Source: Punica granatum (Eukaryota; Streptophyta; Magnoliopsida; Myrtales; Lythraceae). Taken from it: a stretch of 64,000 bases of DNA. Positions 11,618-23,600 of this stretch are shown here, piece after piece (position 1 is the first letter of the stretch; each line of letters starts with the position of its first letter). The position numbers and the translations under genes are program-made. The stretch spans positions 27,873,845 to 27,937,844 of the forward strand of contig NC_045133.1 of NCBI RefSeq assembly GCF_007655135.1, given 5' to 3'. The notes below the pieces were generated by a model that worked only from the letters and a program-made list of their open reading frames with translations, was not told the DNA's origin and did no database searches.

Positions 11618-12268
11618 ATGGATTTTTACGAGACCCAGAAGCAGAGGACTGCTGTACACAGACAGTCGTCGTCGTCGAGACACAAGGGCAAGAGGCTGAC
11701 GGAGGACCAGGTGAGGCTGCTGGAGAAGAGCTTCAGCTCCACCAAGAAGCTCGACCCGGAGAGGAAGCTCCAGCTGGCTGGCGAGCTCGGGGTTCCACCT
11801 CGGCAGGTCGCGATATGGTACCAGAACAAGAGGGCCAGGTGGAAGACCCAGACCCTAGAGATCGACTACAACGCCCTCCAGGTGAAGCTCGAGTCTGCCC
11901 TCTCTGAGAAGAGGGGACTCGAGAGGGACGTCGAGAGGCTGCAGGCCGAGCTGAGGAAGGCCCGTGACATGTTGGCTCTTACTGGTCTGAACCAGCAAGT
12001 GCAAGAACCCAACAACAACTATGACATTAACACCACCAACACTACCAACAACGTCATCAGTTGTTCTAATAATGCCTCGGGGTCTTGTGAGGAGGGCGGT
12101 GGGAGTTCTTCAAATAACAGCTTCATAATTAATGGCGATCAGCGTCAGCATCATCGTCACGTGAGTTGCTGCTGGGAGGAGGAGGAAGAGAATAACAAGA
12201 ACCTCCATCTCGATGATCTATATGCTTGCGTGATGTTCGCTAATGGTCCAACTCGGTCAGATTACTAA
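11618..12268 (+). CDS. HD-Zip class I transcription factor, ATHB-52-like
   Basis: Nuclear DNA-binding factor made of a homeodomain followed directly by a leucine zipper for dimerisation; class I members bind a pseudopalindromic CAAT(A/T)ATTG site. Single exon, 216 residues. The homeodomain spans about residues 22-80 ([15 protein letters not shown] to [12 protein letters not shown]), with the heptad zipper at about 81-122. An Asn/Ser-rich middle and an acidic tail ending [12 protein letters not shown] follow; the tail matches the remembered ATHB-52 C-terminus (FDELYACFV). The recognition helix has Tyr where nearly all homeodomains have Phe (position 49), while W48, N51 and R53 are kept. The frame is open upstream to an ATG at 11384, but that 78-residue extension has no family features, so 11618 is preferred. 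The protein is longer than ATHB-52 itself (about 156 residues) because of the Asn-rich insert. Confidence 0.92.
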   Translation: MDFYETQKQRTAVHRQSSSSRHKGKRLTEDQVRLLEKSFSSTKKLDPERKLQLAGELGVPPRQVAIWYQNKRARWKTQTLEIDYNALQVKLESALSEKRGLERDVERLQAELRKARDMLALTGLNQQVQEPNNNYDINTTNTTNNVISCSNNASGSCEEGGGSSSNNSFIINGDQRQHHRHVSCCWEEEEENNKNLHLDDLYACVMFANGPTRSDY

Positions 12269-12767
12269 AAACGCCTTAATTGCCATTGCGATGCCGACTG
12301 CACTGAGTGACAGATCACAGAATGCATGCAAGAACGGAAATTGTGCGGCCCTTTAGTCGCATCTATCGATCTACTTGATATATTTGATATTGCAGCAGTG
12401 ACTGATTTGCGAGTGAATCATTAGAGAGTTGTTGATTTTCATGTTTTTAGCAGTTGCTAAAATGGTAAGGAAATATGTAAATTAATGAAACCACATATTA
12501 CTGTGGTAATCATCATTGATATGAGTCGAGATTAGACCACCATTGTTGTTTTTTAATTAAAAAAAAGAAAAGGAAAAGGCCGCCATTGTTGAATGAAAGC
12601 TAAACAGTGCAACTTGAAGAAGCAAGAGGTCCCATGGAGCTATTCCCCTCTCTATTTATCATTTAGACCGTAGATTATAACAATTGACTGTCAGAACTAA
12701 TTAATTCGTGAATGTTTAGTTTTTTTATGTTGGCATATCACTATTTAAAAAGCAACTCGATATAGTG
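12269..12767. other. 3' region of the HD-Zip gene and AT-rich spacer
   Basis: The first few hundred bases are probably 3' untranslated sequence. The rest is AT-rich spacer up to the left target-site copy (12760-12767) of the transposon that follows. Nothing else was recognised. Confidence 0.5.
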
Positions 12768-13346
12768 CAGGGGTAATCGATTCCGAATACCCTGTATTTT
12801 TCACGATAACCGAACCATGTCCTATAAGGGATAGGTTTCAAGATTTTGGAATCGGACCCTACCATGTTAAATCATGAAACCGGAACTTGCCTGGAACCTG
12901 TATTATACCACAAGTTTCGGATACCCTGTTGGAACCTATAAATTTTTTTATCCCGCTAAATAAAATCGAAAATGTCATATACATAATCAGTAATCACGCC
13001 AAATAGAATATCAACAAAAATTTAAATTAATCAATAACAAAAAAAAATATGTCTCATCAATCTATCGATAAAATTAAACATTCATAATATGATCCCACAC
13101 AACAAAATGCTTCCGTTTTGATTCATTAAAAGAGACAGTAACTTTACTCTTTCCTCGTTTTCTTTTTAATAAATAATCGATTCTAGGTAACCTGTAGGTA
13201 GGAATCGGAACCGAAACCGATTTTCACCGGTTTCAGATTTTAATACCCGGAACCTACCATATTTTCAATACGAGCTGCCCGGACTCTATCCTAACGGGTA
13301 GATTCCTACCTATTCCCGGTATACCCGATACCCATACACACCCCTA
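12768..13346. mobile_element. Non-autonomous hAT-like DNA transposon, 579 bp
   Basis: The left end reads CAGGGGTAATCG and the right end, on the other strand, TAGGGGTGTGTATGGG, which agrees with the short terminal inverted repeats of plant hAT elements. The element is flanked by an 8-base direct repeat differing at one position, ATATAGTG at 12760-12767 and ATACAGTG at 13347-13354; 8-bp target duplication is the hAT signature. The inside is rich in GGAACC, CCGAAACCG and TACCCG motifs, with no transposase frame, so it would depend on an enzyme supplied elsewhere. Limits come from the repeats and are confident to within a few bases. Confidence 0.75.
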
Positions 13347-13380
13347 ATACAGTGAGATTAATCTCAAAACATACCGTAAC

Positions 13381-13694
13381 GGTATGTTTGTTTTGAAAAT
13401 AATGTTCAACTCAACTCAACTCAACTCCACTTATCTTCAATTCAACATCACAATCATTATTTTTTTTTTATTTTTTTAAATATTTTTAACCATTCAATTC
13501 AATTTTTAATATTAAATTCTCTTAACTATTCATTACTTTTTCACAATTTTATAACAGAATCATTACTTAATCATTATTTTCTCTCAATTATTTATTACTT
13601 TTTCACACTTTTTCTCATAATTCAACAATACAATCATTACAAACAAATTAAAACGAAAACTCAATTCAACTCAACTCTCAATCCAAACGCACTC
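13381..13694. mobile_element. Possible MITE, about 314 bp
   Basis: The left end GGTATGTTTGTTTTGA and the reverse complement of the right end GAGTGCGTTTGGATTGA are similar inverted ends. Both are followed inward by CAACTCAACTC-type repeats, and the core is AT-rich. No target-site duplication was identified, so the superfamily is unknown. It lies 34 bp from the hAT-like element, as if nested in a favoured insertion zone. Confidence 0.45.
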
Positions 13695-14510
13695 TTATCT
13701 ACTGTTGTGAGTTAAACGCAACATCTATGTCAATTGAAACTACACAGTGCAAGTTGCAAGCAATTTGTCCTCTTTGTCGGATCATTAATAGACAGGTCAA
13801 CCATATGGTTGGCCCCCATATTTTTGCTTTTATCTATATATATCAAAAGGTCAAGAGACTTAACGCACATTTAGATTATATTCTCATTTTTATTTGTTTT
13901 CTTGGATTTTTATTTTCATAAACAACTGCGTCTTAGACTAATAATAAATTTTATCCCTCTGAATTTATGTAAATGCTTTTGTGCGGGATACATGTATTTC
14001 AGATTCAAACTCTGTTTGCTCCTACAAAGGGATAGATGAACTCCGTAATAGAGCGATTAAAATGATTACTTTGAAAATCGAGGGACGTAATTACAAAATC
14101 CAAGTACATGGATCTGTTTAATTAGACAAATCTAAAGTATAGGGACTCGATCAGAAAAAAAAGATAAAGTATAGGGAACTTAACCAATGAAACTAAAGTT
14201 GAGGAACCAATTTGATCTTTTATCCCGCTTGTTCTTTTCGCTCTTGTCCGAGATGTGATATCACGTAGGATTATGATATAATATACATAAAAAATATATT
14301 TATTTTAATAATGAATAATTTTGGTCAATAAAGATTTTTTCATTTTTTGTTTCTAATGTTAAAAATTAAAATGGTAAATTCCTATTGATTTATGGCGTTA
14401 CCAAATCGTAACAGCGTTAGATACACTACTTTTTCCGCTTCTGCAGCCCCCGCCAAATTTCTGCTAAACAGAGAGCGAAGAAAGAAGCCCTAAGCTGTGA
14501 AAAATCCGCC
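13695..14510. other. AT-rich spacer and promoter of MMS21
   Basis: About 0.8 kb of AT-rich DNA. The last 80 bases before the start codon at 14511 are GA/GC-richer and probably transcribed leader. A short open frame at 13727-13921 has no family features. No regulatory site was clear enough to name. Confidence 0.45.
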
Positions 14511-16261
14511 ATGGCGTCGACTTCAAGGGCCGGCGGCGTTCAGGGGAAAATACGGCAGGCGACGTCGACCATATGCGATGACAATCAATCTCTTGTCGCG
14601 GTAATTCACTTGCTTCTGATGCTCCAAAATGCTTCTTAGTTCAGCTGATGAGTTTCTTCGAGGAGCAATCTGCGTAGCGGATCTTTTTCAACCTAAAGAT
14701 TCGGTTGAGATTCGGTTTCCATTCGCTTCAGGAGATTCGGAAGGGTATTGGACGGTTAAAGGATATTGCAGTGGATCTCGAGAGGGATAATCAATCGCAG
14801 AAGGTACTACTGGACAACGAGCGTAACGTGCTTGATTTTGCCGGTCTCTGGGAGTTCATCGTTAGTTTCAAAAGCGAGATTTGTCGTATAAGGAATGATG
14901 GTACCTTCTTTCAGGCGAAGGAACTTGAAAATGCTGTTCTGGAGCTAATAAAGGCTTTTGAGGATTGTCAGCGGTTTTCAATGGTCGTCAACTCTGTTGG
15001 GGACGCATACGAGCCCGGGCCCGAAGTTCGTGGCGTTTTCTTTCATCAATACGTCTTCCTTCCCCCTTCCTTCCCCGATTTTTTTTTCCCTCTGTATACT
15101 AGTTCTAATTTGATGTCTCGGTTGCAGCTAACTGATTTTGGTAAGTTGTTCGACAATGAGATGGCAAAGCTCGGGGGTAATTCATCTTCGGTTTCACAAA
15201 ACCATCCGTTACTAAGGCAGTTTCGGCAGGCAATCTGGGTATGCTTTTGTTGTTATTGCATGACAGGTATCTCTGTGACTGTTCGTGAGCTCGTTACAGG
15301 GCATTTGTTGGTGGAAAAATCCATTTTGGTTCTATATTGGACGATGATTATGTCCCGTAAATGAATGAATTGGCATCTTTTAGATAAGTGCGATCCTTCC
15401 AAGCATGATAGAGAATTGTTTTTGTCATCTTTCCGAACTATTTTTATGTGCAATCCGATATAGCATTGCAAGTAGCTGTGTGTGGATACTATTGCCACTC
15501 CAACCGCCATAGTTGGTATTCATTCTACTACCCTATTAGAGCCCTCTTAGAAAGTTAATCATAACATTGTTTTTTGCAATAGTCGAGTGATTCTAAAGGT
15601 TTATCATGTTTACTGTTACTGTTAAGTAAAAGGTTCACTCTTTTTCTCCAGGATGTTCATCATCATGGACAGCCTATGCCTGGGGAAGAGCAGGAGGACA
15701 TTGTTATGACGAGTACTCAGACCAGCCTCTTGAATGTTGCTTGTCCGCTGAGTGGAAAACCGGTCACTGAATTATCTTCTCCAGTTCGAGGGTACTATTA
15801 CTTGTTGCATTCTAATTATTCCATCTATGGCCATCACAATGAGCCAAGTTAACTGCTAACCTTTCCTCGGTAAACATTCTTTGGTGGGGGTCATCTTTTC
15901 CTTACCTTTGGATCTGTTTATCTTCTCGCAGCATGGACTGCAAGCATGTCTACGAGAAACAGACGATTTTAATATACATTAGGTCCAAGGGTGGGAATGC
16001 TAAATGCCCTATTCCAGGTTAGATTGAATTTGCTTTGGGATTCTGGAGGAACAGTTTGATTCCCTCTTAAGAGAGTCTTAATGACCTTTTATGAATCTGG
16101 CAGGTTGCCCCAGAGTACTGCATGCGAATGGAGTGATTTGTGATCCGCTGCTACTTTGCGATATTGAGGAATTGCGCTCAATGAACAAACAGAATGTTGG
16201 ACCGGGTGGTATAGAAGATGTCACTGAACTTGTCGACGACGACAGGGAAGAGGATGATTGA
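14511..16261 (+). CDS. MMS21: E3 SUMO-protein ligase MMS21/NSE2 (HPY2)
   Basis: Attaches SUMO to target proteins and is the NSE2 subunit of the SMC5/6 genome-maintenance complex; in Arabidopsis (HPY2) it is needed for meristem cell cycling. Exons: 14511-14600, 14732-14803, 14915-15025, 15128-15238, 15652-15791, 15932-16017 and 16104-16261, in phase, giving 255 residues. The N-terminal half is helical (QSLVAEIRKGIGRLKDIAVDL), as expected for the SMC5-binding arm. The SP-RING begins at about residue 159 with CPLSGKPV, then MDCKHVYEK (zinc-binding Cys and His) and CPIPGC near residue 205. The acidic tail is a usual family feature. The start is the first ATG of the exon and gives the normal length; Arabidopsis At3g15150 aligns throughout. 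Confidence 0.95.
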
Positions 16262-16859
16262 TGAAGTTGGTAAATGAGATTATTTTGTTGGCTTTAAATT
16301 ATTGATATTCCTTAGTAGAGATGATGTCTAAGCAGTTGGTTCATCCATGTTGCACAGTGATGTTTCTTAACTTAGGAGAAGGGTATATTCTGCTGATGTG
16401 TAATTGTTCGGTAAATATCAAGATAATTCTTATCTCCGTCGGGTTAATCATTGATTGTGATTGGTCTCACACGACTTATATAACTTACAACTGCACTTAC
16501 GTCAACTAACGAATAAAACTGATCTGGCGTATAATGATGCTTTTGCATCTGGTCCAAACAATGGTGTCGAGACTTCTATTTTTAACAATTGTTGGTGCGT
16601 TCATAAATGCAATCAAGTATACAATGTCGACCGTCGACGAGAGTTCATTGATCTGTGACTCCATGGGCTGATGCTTTCTGCCCTCTGGCCCGGCCCAGTG
16701 TCAGCTGACAATGGAAGCACGTGTCGTCCGTCTCGCATAAGAAACTCAGGCCAGGCCCGAACGGATCATAGTATTAACTGACCGGTCGCCGGTGGAGAGC
16801 ACCGGAACGGGACGGGCAAAAACATCCCAAACTCTCAAGCATCCATCCATCACCGGAAA
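16262..16859. other. Spacer between MMS21 and the exonuclease gene
   Basis: About 0.6 kb. The left part is probably MMS21 3' untranslated sequence; the GC-richer right part (from about 16670) is probably promoter and leader of the next gene. No separate gene was recognised. Confidence 0.5.
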
Positions 16860-19187
16860 ATGAGAGCGGCGGTTTCGCTTCTGACGAGGCTTCCTTTGAC
16901 AACTGCTTCATCTTCATCTCCCCGTCTCTCTACGTTCCCTCTCCTTCACCTTCGTTCCCTCACTGTTGCTGCGTCCACGTCTTCTTCTTCTTCCCCTTAC
17001 GTAACTGTTCCCACACAACATCAGCAACCAACAGACCAGCTTCCCTCCTCGGAGACTGAGGGCGGCACTCGTCGATGGAGACCGATGTGCTTGTACCACA
17101 CGCAGGACAGGTGCACCAAGGTATTACTGTTGCCCACCTCGAGCTCAACAGCATTTGCATTCTGCAAATCGATTTTTTTTTTTTACCAGTTTCGCATCCC
17201 TGCAACGAAGAAAAGCTGGCCTCCAGTGTCTGAACTCCTCAGCTTTATTCCCATTGTCCTTTATGTTTATGATGAATCCTCGTTCACTGTCTGAACTCCG
17301 AGCTGCATGCTCCTAGCCGTATGCAATGCGCTCAATGTGTTTGATTAAAAGTTTCTTTGATGATTTTGTGTATCTCCATTTCATCGCATTTTATTGAATA
17401 TGATATTTGACCTCCATTATTGATATAAGCACGTTAAGTTTCTTCAAATGCCTGAAGGAAATTTACTCTGATTTTCAGATGGATGATCATACCCACCTCG
17501 AGAAGTTCAATCACGATTTTGCAAAAGATCTTCGAGTTAACGTTGTTGATGCAGGACGTATGTCTCCTCAAGATATGGATTACTTTTTAGTCCTTGATTT
17601 GGAAGGAAAAGTCGAGATTCTTGAATTTCCAGTATTGCTACTTGATGCTAAAACACTGGCTGTTGTTGACTTGTTTCACAGGTCCTGCTCTATCCTGTTG
17701 TTGCTTTCTGTCTAATGATGCATTTTTAACTTCATTCTCCCTCCCCCCCTCCCTCCCCCCCTTCTATATCCAATCTTAATCCCTCCCCACAATTTCTTCT
17801 GCTTGCCATCAGTCTCTCATGTGACCTCGTGTCTTGGCAATGTTGGTGTCAATTCTCTGTAGTTTTTCTTTCCATGAAGTGAATACTTAAGATAACATAT
17901 TTTGAGGCTGTAAGTAACGGAATGCTTGTCTTTGACATATAACATGGCACCTCTCCAATTACCGTGTTTTTTATATTATACTATCCACTAATGGTTTGAT
18001 CCTCACAAACAATGTTCGTGGAGATTTTTCATTATTACATATATATCTATTATGTTCTCATATGATTTATATTTGTCCCTTGGATGAGTGTTGTACAGGT
18101 TTGTGAGGCCTTCACAGATGAGCGATCAGAGGATAAATGAGTACGTTGAAGGAAAATATGGCAACTTTGGTGTCGACCGGTATGTAATTACATCTAGTCT
18201 GGTGGAGTCATCTTTTTCTCGTGTGTTGGGATGCAAGGGGATGCAATGACACGGCATAATTTTTTTACTTTTGGTTTGCCTTACATTGTTTGTCATTTAC
18301 TTTGTAGCTTGCTACACAATGATCTATCTGATAAATGTGCAGGGTCTGGCATGATACTGCTATATCGTTCAATGATACAGTTGACCAATTTGAAGGTTGG
18401 TTGAAAAAACATCGACTGTGGGTAAAGGAGCAGGGTGGCCAGCTTGATCGAGCTGCATTTGTGACATGGTGTGTTTAGTGAAGATGGGTGACAAATATTA
18501 TTCTTTTATCCTGTGATTAGTCATTAGTCATCTAGCACATGCAAACTAATTCAGGTACACAAACCATGATAAATCCATGTCTTGCGCAGTTGTTCCCTCT
18601 TCTCTATGCAGCTGTGCTTGTTGAAACTGCATCCTGGAAGTTGGAAGCAATGTGTCCTCTTCGATTCGAGTGTATTATGATTAATGGCAAAAGGAAGAGG
18701 CGCTACAGGAAGTTTGCTAATGCAATTTATGCCCTTTCGTGTTGTATCAGTGGAAATTGGGATCTGAAGACAAAGATTCCCCAGCAATGCTGGGTATCAA
18801 GGATGAAACCTCCTCCATATTTCGTGGAATGGATCAATCTGAAGGATGTCTATCTAAATTTCTATCACAGACAGGTAAAACTCAAGCAAACACGTTCCAG
18901 GAGAGGTGTTTGAGGGCCACATTCATCTTTCATCATGGCATTTCCTTTTCGGGATAATTTATGCTGCTTGTCTTTCTGCACAACAGGCTAAAGGTATGAT
19001 GTCGATGATGTCACAACTGGGAATACCAGTTTTTGGAAGCCACCATCTCGGTATTGACGATACAAAGAACATCACGAGGGTGTTGCAGCAAATGCTCATT
19101 GATGGTGCGCATATGAGGATCACTGCACGAAGGAAACCGGAGTTCCCCGGGGGTGTGCAGTTCTTTTTTGAGGATCGCATAATATAG
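16860..19187 (+). CDS. ERI1-like DEDDh 3'-5' exonuclease, probably organellar
   Basis: Exonuclease of the RNase T/DnaQ-like DEDDh class, related to ERI1/THEX1, which trims 3' ends of RNA. Exons: 16860-17120, 17479-17681, 18099-18179, 18343-18468, 18751-18874 and 18987-19187, in phase, giving 331 residues. The acidic residues are all present: Exo I DLEGKVEILEFP, Exo II TCGNWDLKTK, and Exo III GSHHLGIDDTKNITRV with His and Asp. The first 55 or so residues are Ser/Thr/Arg-rich with few acidic residues, as in a plastid or mitochondrial transit peptide. Arabidopsis At3g15140 aligns throughout. In plants a related nuclease (ERL1) matures plastid 5S rRNA; whether this gene does so is inference. Confidence 0.92.
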
Positions 19188-20682
19188 CTTCGGCATGAGA
19201 AGTAATTGTGGCCTGGAAGGTTCTTCCTTTCTCTCCCTGCTCCGAGGCCAGAAACGACCGTTATTTTTTTTCTTTTTTTTTGTAAAACAATTTTGGCGGC
19301 AAAATTCTGTTGGGAAAATGTGGAAAACAGAAAATGAAAAAATTAGAGCATATGTTGCCACCAACTCAAACGAATCTCACAATCTCGTGAAGCGCGTGTA
19401 CATATACTTGCCCTTAACACTGGCTTTTATATTTAAGCTCCTCTGCTTTAATTTTGATCAAATCAACACCCTCAATATTGATAAGCATATTTTATTATCC
19501 CTTCTGGAGCAATGTCATCAATCCACAGCATCAGTCAAGGGTCTTGTTTGGTACCTTAAAGCATAAGGTTTGTACCCCGACCCGGTGAAAATTCAAATTC
19601 AACTTGATTATTGAGTTCGAGTGGAGCAAGCTAAGCTTGAGCCCTAAAAATATTCATACACAGACACACATAATCAATCATAGGTCATCTGAGCCTATAT
19701 GAGTTTGAACCTAAGCTTGCCTCTTACTTCACTGACCGAACCTTTTCAAGGTGGAAATCACACCATCAATTTGTATAACAAGCTGAACTATGTTCCAAAT
19801 CGACCAAGCTCGAGGTCGAGCTCATGAGAAAATGAACGACCTAAGCTCAAGCCTCCTATATTTGAGATCGGCTCATTTCATTTATACCCTTAGCCATAAC
19901 ATGACATTTTTGTATTAGCTATGCTGAGAAAAACAATCATGATGTGTAGCTACCACAACATTAAACAAGATTTTCTCTACTTTAGCTCGAAATATTATAC
20001 ATCTGATGGTATGATGTTACGTCGGTTGGCACTTGGTACATCTTCGGCTATGATCCAGGGAGAGCTCTTAGTTGATCATTTATTTTTAATTTTTTTGGCC
20101 CAGATATCTTGTGATGTCCCGCTTGCCGAATCGTTAAGCATATATGGTCGATACAACTCTACGGTAGATAGATGGACTAAAATACATGTTTTTGAAAGTT
20201 CTGGGATTTAACTGTTGTAAGGCCATGTGAAGGGACTTCAATAGAAAAAGGACCGAAGCCCCTCTTCCCCGCCGAATGAAGGAAACGGCGCGTAGAAACA
20301 CGCGCGAGGAAATTGATGGGCTCATGAGCCCTACAAGCCCCCCCCGGGGAGGATCACCGCTAGACCAAGGAAGAGGAGGAAGAAGACTGAAGAGCAGAGA
20401 GCTTCAACGGGATACACCTCTCAGAATCCTACAAGCCCCAATCTTCTGGGAATCTATCGGTGCTCTTAGAGCTACTGGAGCTCTCTCTCCTCACCATATT
20501 CCTAGGGTTCGTTCCCTTCCTCTGTGATCCGCGCATTGGCAGAGGGGGTCTGGTCCGGTGGACGGCCGAGATTCCTCTCGATTCAACGTTCTTGGCCTTG
20601 TTCATCACACTGTGAAGCTCCAGGTTGATTGGCTGAGAGGATCGTCAATCCTCTTTCGAATTTCACACTACCCTTTACTGTC
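19188..20682. other. Intergenic region and leader of the AAA gene
   Basis: About 1.5 kb. The first 150 bases include T-rich runs and are probably 3' untranslated sequence of the exonuclease gene. A hAT-like remnant lies at about 19564-19892. From about 20230 the DNA is GC- and purine-rich and probably belongs to the promoter and leader of the ATPase gene. Open frames here carry no recognisable domain. Confidence 0.45.
19564..19892. mobile_element. Possible hAT-type remnant
   Basis: The right end reads GGCTCATTTCATTTATACCCTTA, close to the GGCTCATTTACACCCCTA end common in plant hAT non-autonomous elements. The interior has the AAGCTCGAG and GAGCTCA motifs typical of such families. The left end TAAGGTTTGTAC is only loosely inverted to it, and no target-site duplication was found. 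Limits are approximate. Confidence 0.35.
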
Positions 20683-23600
20683 ATGAGAGTGAAATCGAAG
20701 CCTGTCTCTTCACTGAACCAGCAGAGCTTCAGCTGCTCGTCCTCACCTCGCACCCGGAAAAAGCACAAGCGACTCGATGCCATTTGTGAGAACACGTATA
20801 AGGAAAACCATGGAGGGTCCAGCGAAGGGACGGCGAAGGGCGGGGATGCAATAGATGATTCGGATCTGCGCAGGAGCAAGAGGGCCCGGCGTGCCCCAGT
20901 GATTCTGGATGCCTCGCCTCCGCCCCCGAGGAAGCGGAGGATACTCAATAAGATTGGGAAGGCGAGCTCTGGCAAGAAGGGGGAGTTTTTGTCTCCGCGT
21001 GGTGAGGCTAATGAAGAGGACAACTTGGTGGATGTGGAGGAGACTCCTGAGAGTTGGAAGTCCAGATTGAGAACGCGGGGTAGGAGGCGAGTCAGTTTCC
21101 GGAGAGAAGAGAAAGTTGACTCTCCTCGAAGGAAAAGAAGGCTCTTTAGGGATGTGAATGAGGAGGAGAAGGAAGAGCAGGTGGCTGAGAGACATATTCT
21201 AGACGATGAAAAGGGTGAGAGCGATGAGGATACGGCAAAATTGGAAGTCGGTAGTTCATTGCCATTAGAAAAGAAAACAGCAGGGAAGGTCAAAGCTGCA
21301 GCTTTCCCGGGAATTGAAGAGAATGTGGGCAAATTGAAACTTAGACGCCCAATGCGCGGAAAGCGGAAAAGGGTTGGGAAGGTTAAGGCAATGTTTGCTT
21401 TAGAAGATGGGGAAAAGAAGGGTGTGGCGGACTCAGCTGAAGAGGTCGACAGTCTAGGGAATGAAGTTAGAGGTCAAGAAGATAGCTCCAGGGGAGATTT
21501 GCCTGCAGAAACAGACTTTTGCATTGGAAAGGAGGACGGGATTATCAATATTAAGGAGACTGTGTTAGCTCAGGAAATGGAGGAAAAGGAGGAAATGGTG
21601 CTTGATACTGCTTCTGCTGAGGTGGGGTCTAGCGATGATGGTGGGGCTGCAACTGAGCATGCTGAAGAGATTATGGAAAGAGTGGAGGATGGCACTGGTG
21701 GGCTTAGTGGAACTCATGACAAACAAGGTGATGACGAGCTAGAAGGAGAATCTCATGATAGAGAGAATGTTGACATGACTGAGCTCAATGAGGAGCCTGC
21801 CAAGCTCGATGAGGAGCCTGTTGAAAGCAGACAGGGTAAGAAGGTTGATGAGAAAATTCAAAGTTCTGCTAATACAATGGGGTTGTCAAGCATTAAAGGG
21901 GGCAGACGGTGTGGGCTATGTGGGGGAGGCACCGATGGTAAGCCTCCAAAGAAGTTAATGAGTGAAACTGCAGACAGCGAGAATGAGGCATACAATTGCT
22001 CATCTCCTTCAGAAGAACCCAATTACGACATATTGGATGGTTTTGGCGATGGGCCTGATTGGCTTGGACGACTTTTAGGCCCTGTAAATGATCGTTATGG
22101 TATTGCTGGAATCTGGGTTCACCAAAATTGTGCTGTATGGAGTCCAGAGGTAAGACTCACTCTGAAAGTCTTTACACGTTAACTTTCTTTTCTTTGTGGT
22201 GGTACAGTGTATATCTGCTGCTATGCTATGGAAGTAAGTTTAGATATCTACACATTTTCTATCTATACTTATCTGCTCCATATTTCCTTTTAGGTATACT
22301 TTGCTGGTCTGGGATGCTTGAAAAATGTGAGGGCTGCACTTTGCCGAGGAAGAGCATTGAAGTGCACTCGCTGTGGCAGGCCTGGAGCTACAATTGGATG
22401 CCGTGTTGATCGCTGTCCAAAAACTTACCACCTGGTTCGTTTCTTGCGGTCTTCTTGTTTTCCTATTGAACACCTGCTATCGAAACTATTTTGAACTGAA
22501 GGAAATGTACTTGTGATGTTTCGTTTGAGCCATCCTTTATTTTGTCCCCTTTTCCATCAATTTGTCTTGCAATATATAATGGAACTGGAGGTAGTTCTCT
22601 CCTAATTTCAATCATTTGCGTTCTATGACATGCAGCCCTGTGCTCGAGCAAATGGTTGTATCTTTGATCATCGGAAGTTCCTCATAGCTTGCACAGATCA
22701 CCGTCATTTTTTCCAACCTCATGGAGTTAAGAATTCCAACTGGTTGAAGAGAATGAGAGCCAAGAAAGTGAAGTTGGAATACCGGAAGTTGTCAAATGAT
22801 GTCTCCCGGAAGGACATCGAAGCCGAAGAAAAATGGTTGGAGAACTGTGGGGAGGATGAAGAGTTCTTAAAAAGAGAGAGCAGGAGACTTCATCGAGACC
22901 TGTTAAGAATCTCACCTGTTTACATTGGGGGCGGCAGCACTGATGATGGTAATATGTTTGAAGGTTGGGAATCTGTTGCTGGGCTTCAGGATGTCATCAG
23001 ATGCATGAAAGAGGTTGTCATTTTACCTCTCCTTTATCCCGAGTTTTTTGATAATTTGGGTCTTACACCTCCGAGAGGAGTTCTTTTGCACGGTTATCCT
23101 GGGACAGGTAAAACTCTAGTAGTCCGTGCATTGATTGGTGCATGTGCTCGTGGTGATAAAAGGATCGCCTATTTTGCTCGGAAAGGAGCAGACTGCTTAG
23201 GAAAGTATGTTGGAGATGCAGAGCGTCAGCTCAGGCTCTTATTTCAGGTTGCTGAGAAATGTCAACCATCGATAATATTCTTCGATGAAATAGATGGGTT
23301 GGCACCTCGTAGAACAAAGCAGCAGGATCAAACTCATAGTTCAGTTGTGTCCACATTGCTCACTTTGTTAGATGGTCTAAAATCTCGTGGTTCAGTTGTT
23401 GTGATTGGTGCAACCAATCGTCCCGATGCTGTTGATCCAGCACTAAGGCGCCCTGGGAGATTTGATAGAGAAATTTATTTCCCACTGCCATCTTTGGAGG
23501 ATAGAGCTGAAATTTTGTCACTTCATACCAAGAAATGGCCGAAACCAGTTTCAGGTTCCTTGCTCAAGTTTATTGCCAGAAAAACTGCTGGTTTTGCTGG

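Noticed and set aside
18539..18750. Open frame running through the fourth intron of the exonuclease gene
   Set aside because: The added residues would interrupt the conserved Exo II segment, and the GT-AG intron restores FVTCGNWDLKTK exactly.
20583..21332. Minus-strand open frame of 249 codons opposite the first ATPase exon
   Set aside because: It is the shadow of a charged, codon-biased coding exon. It is Ser/Leu-rich with no domain, while the + strand frame continues into the ePHD and AAA domains.
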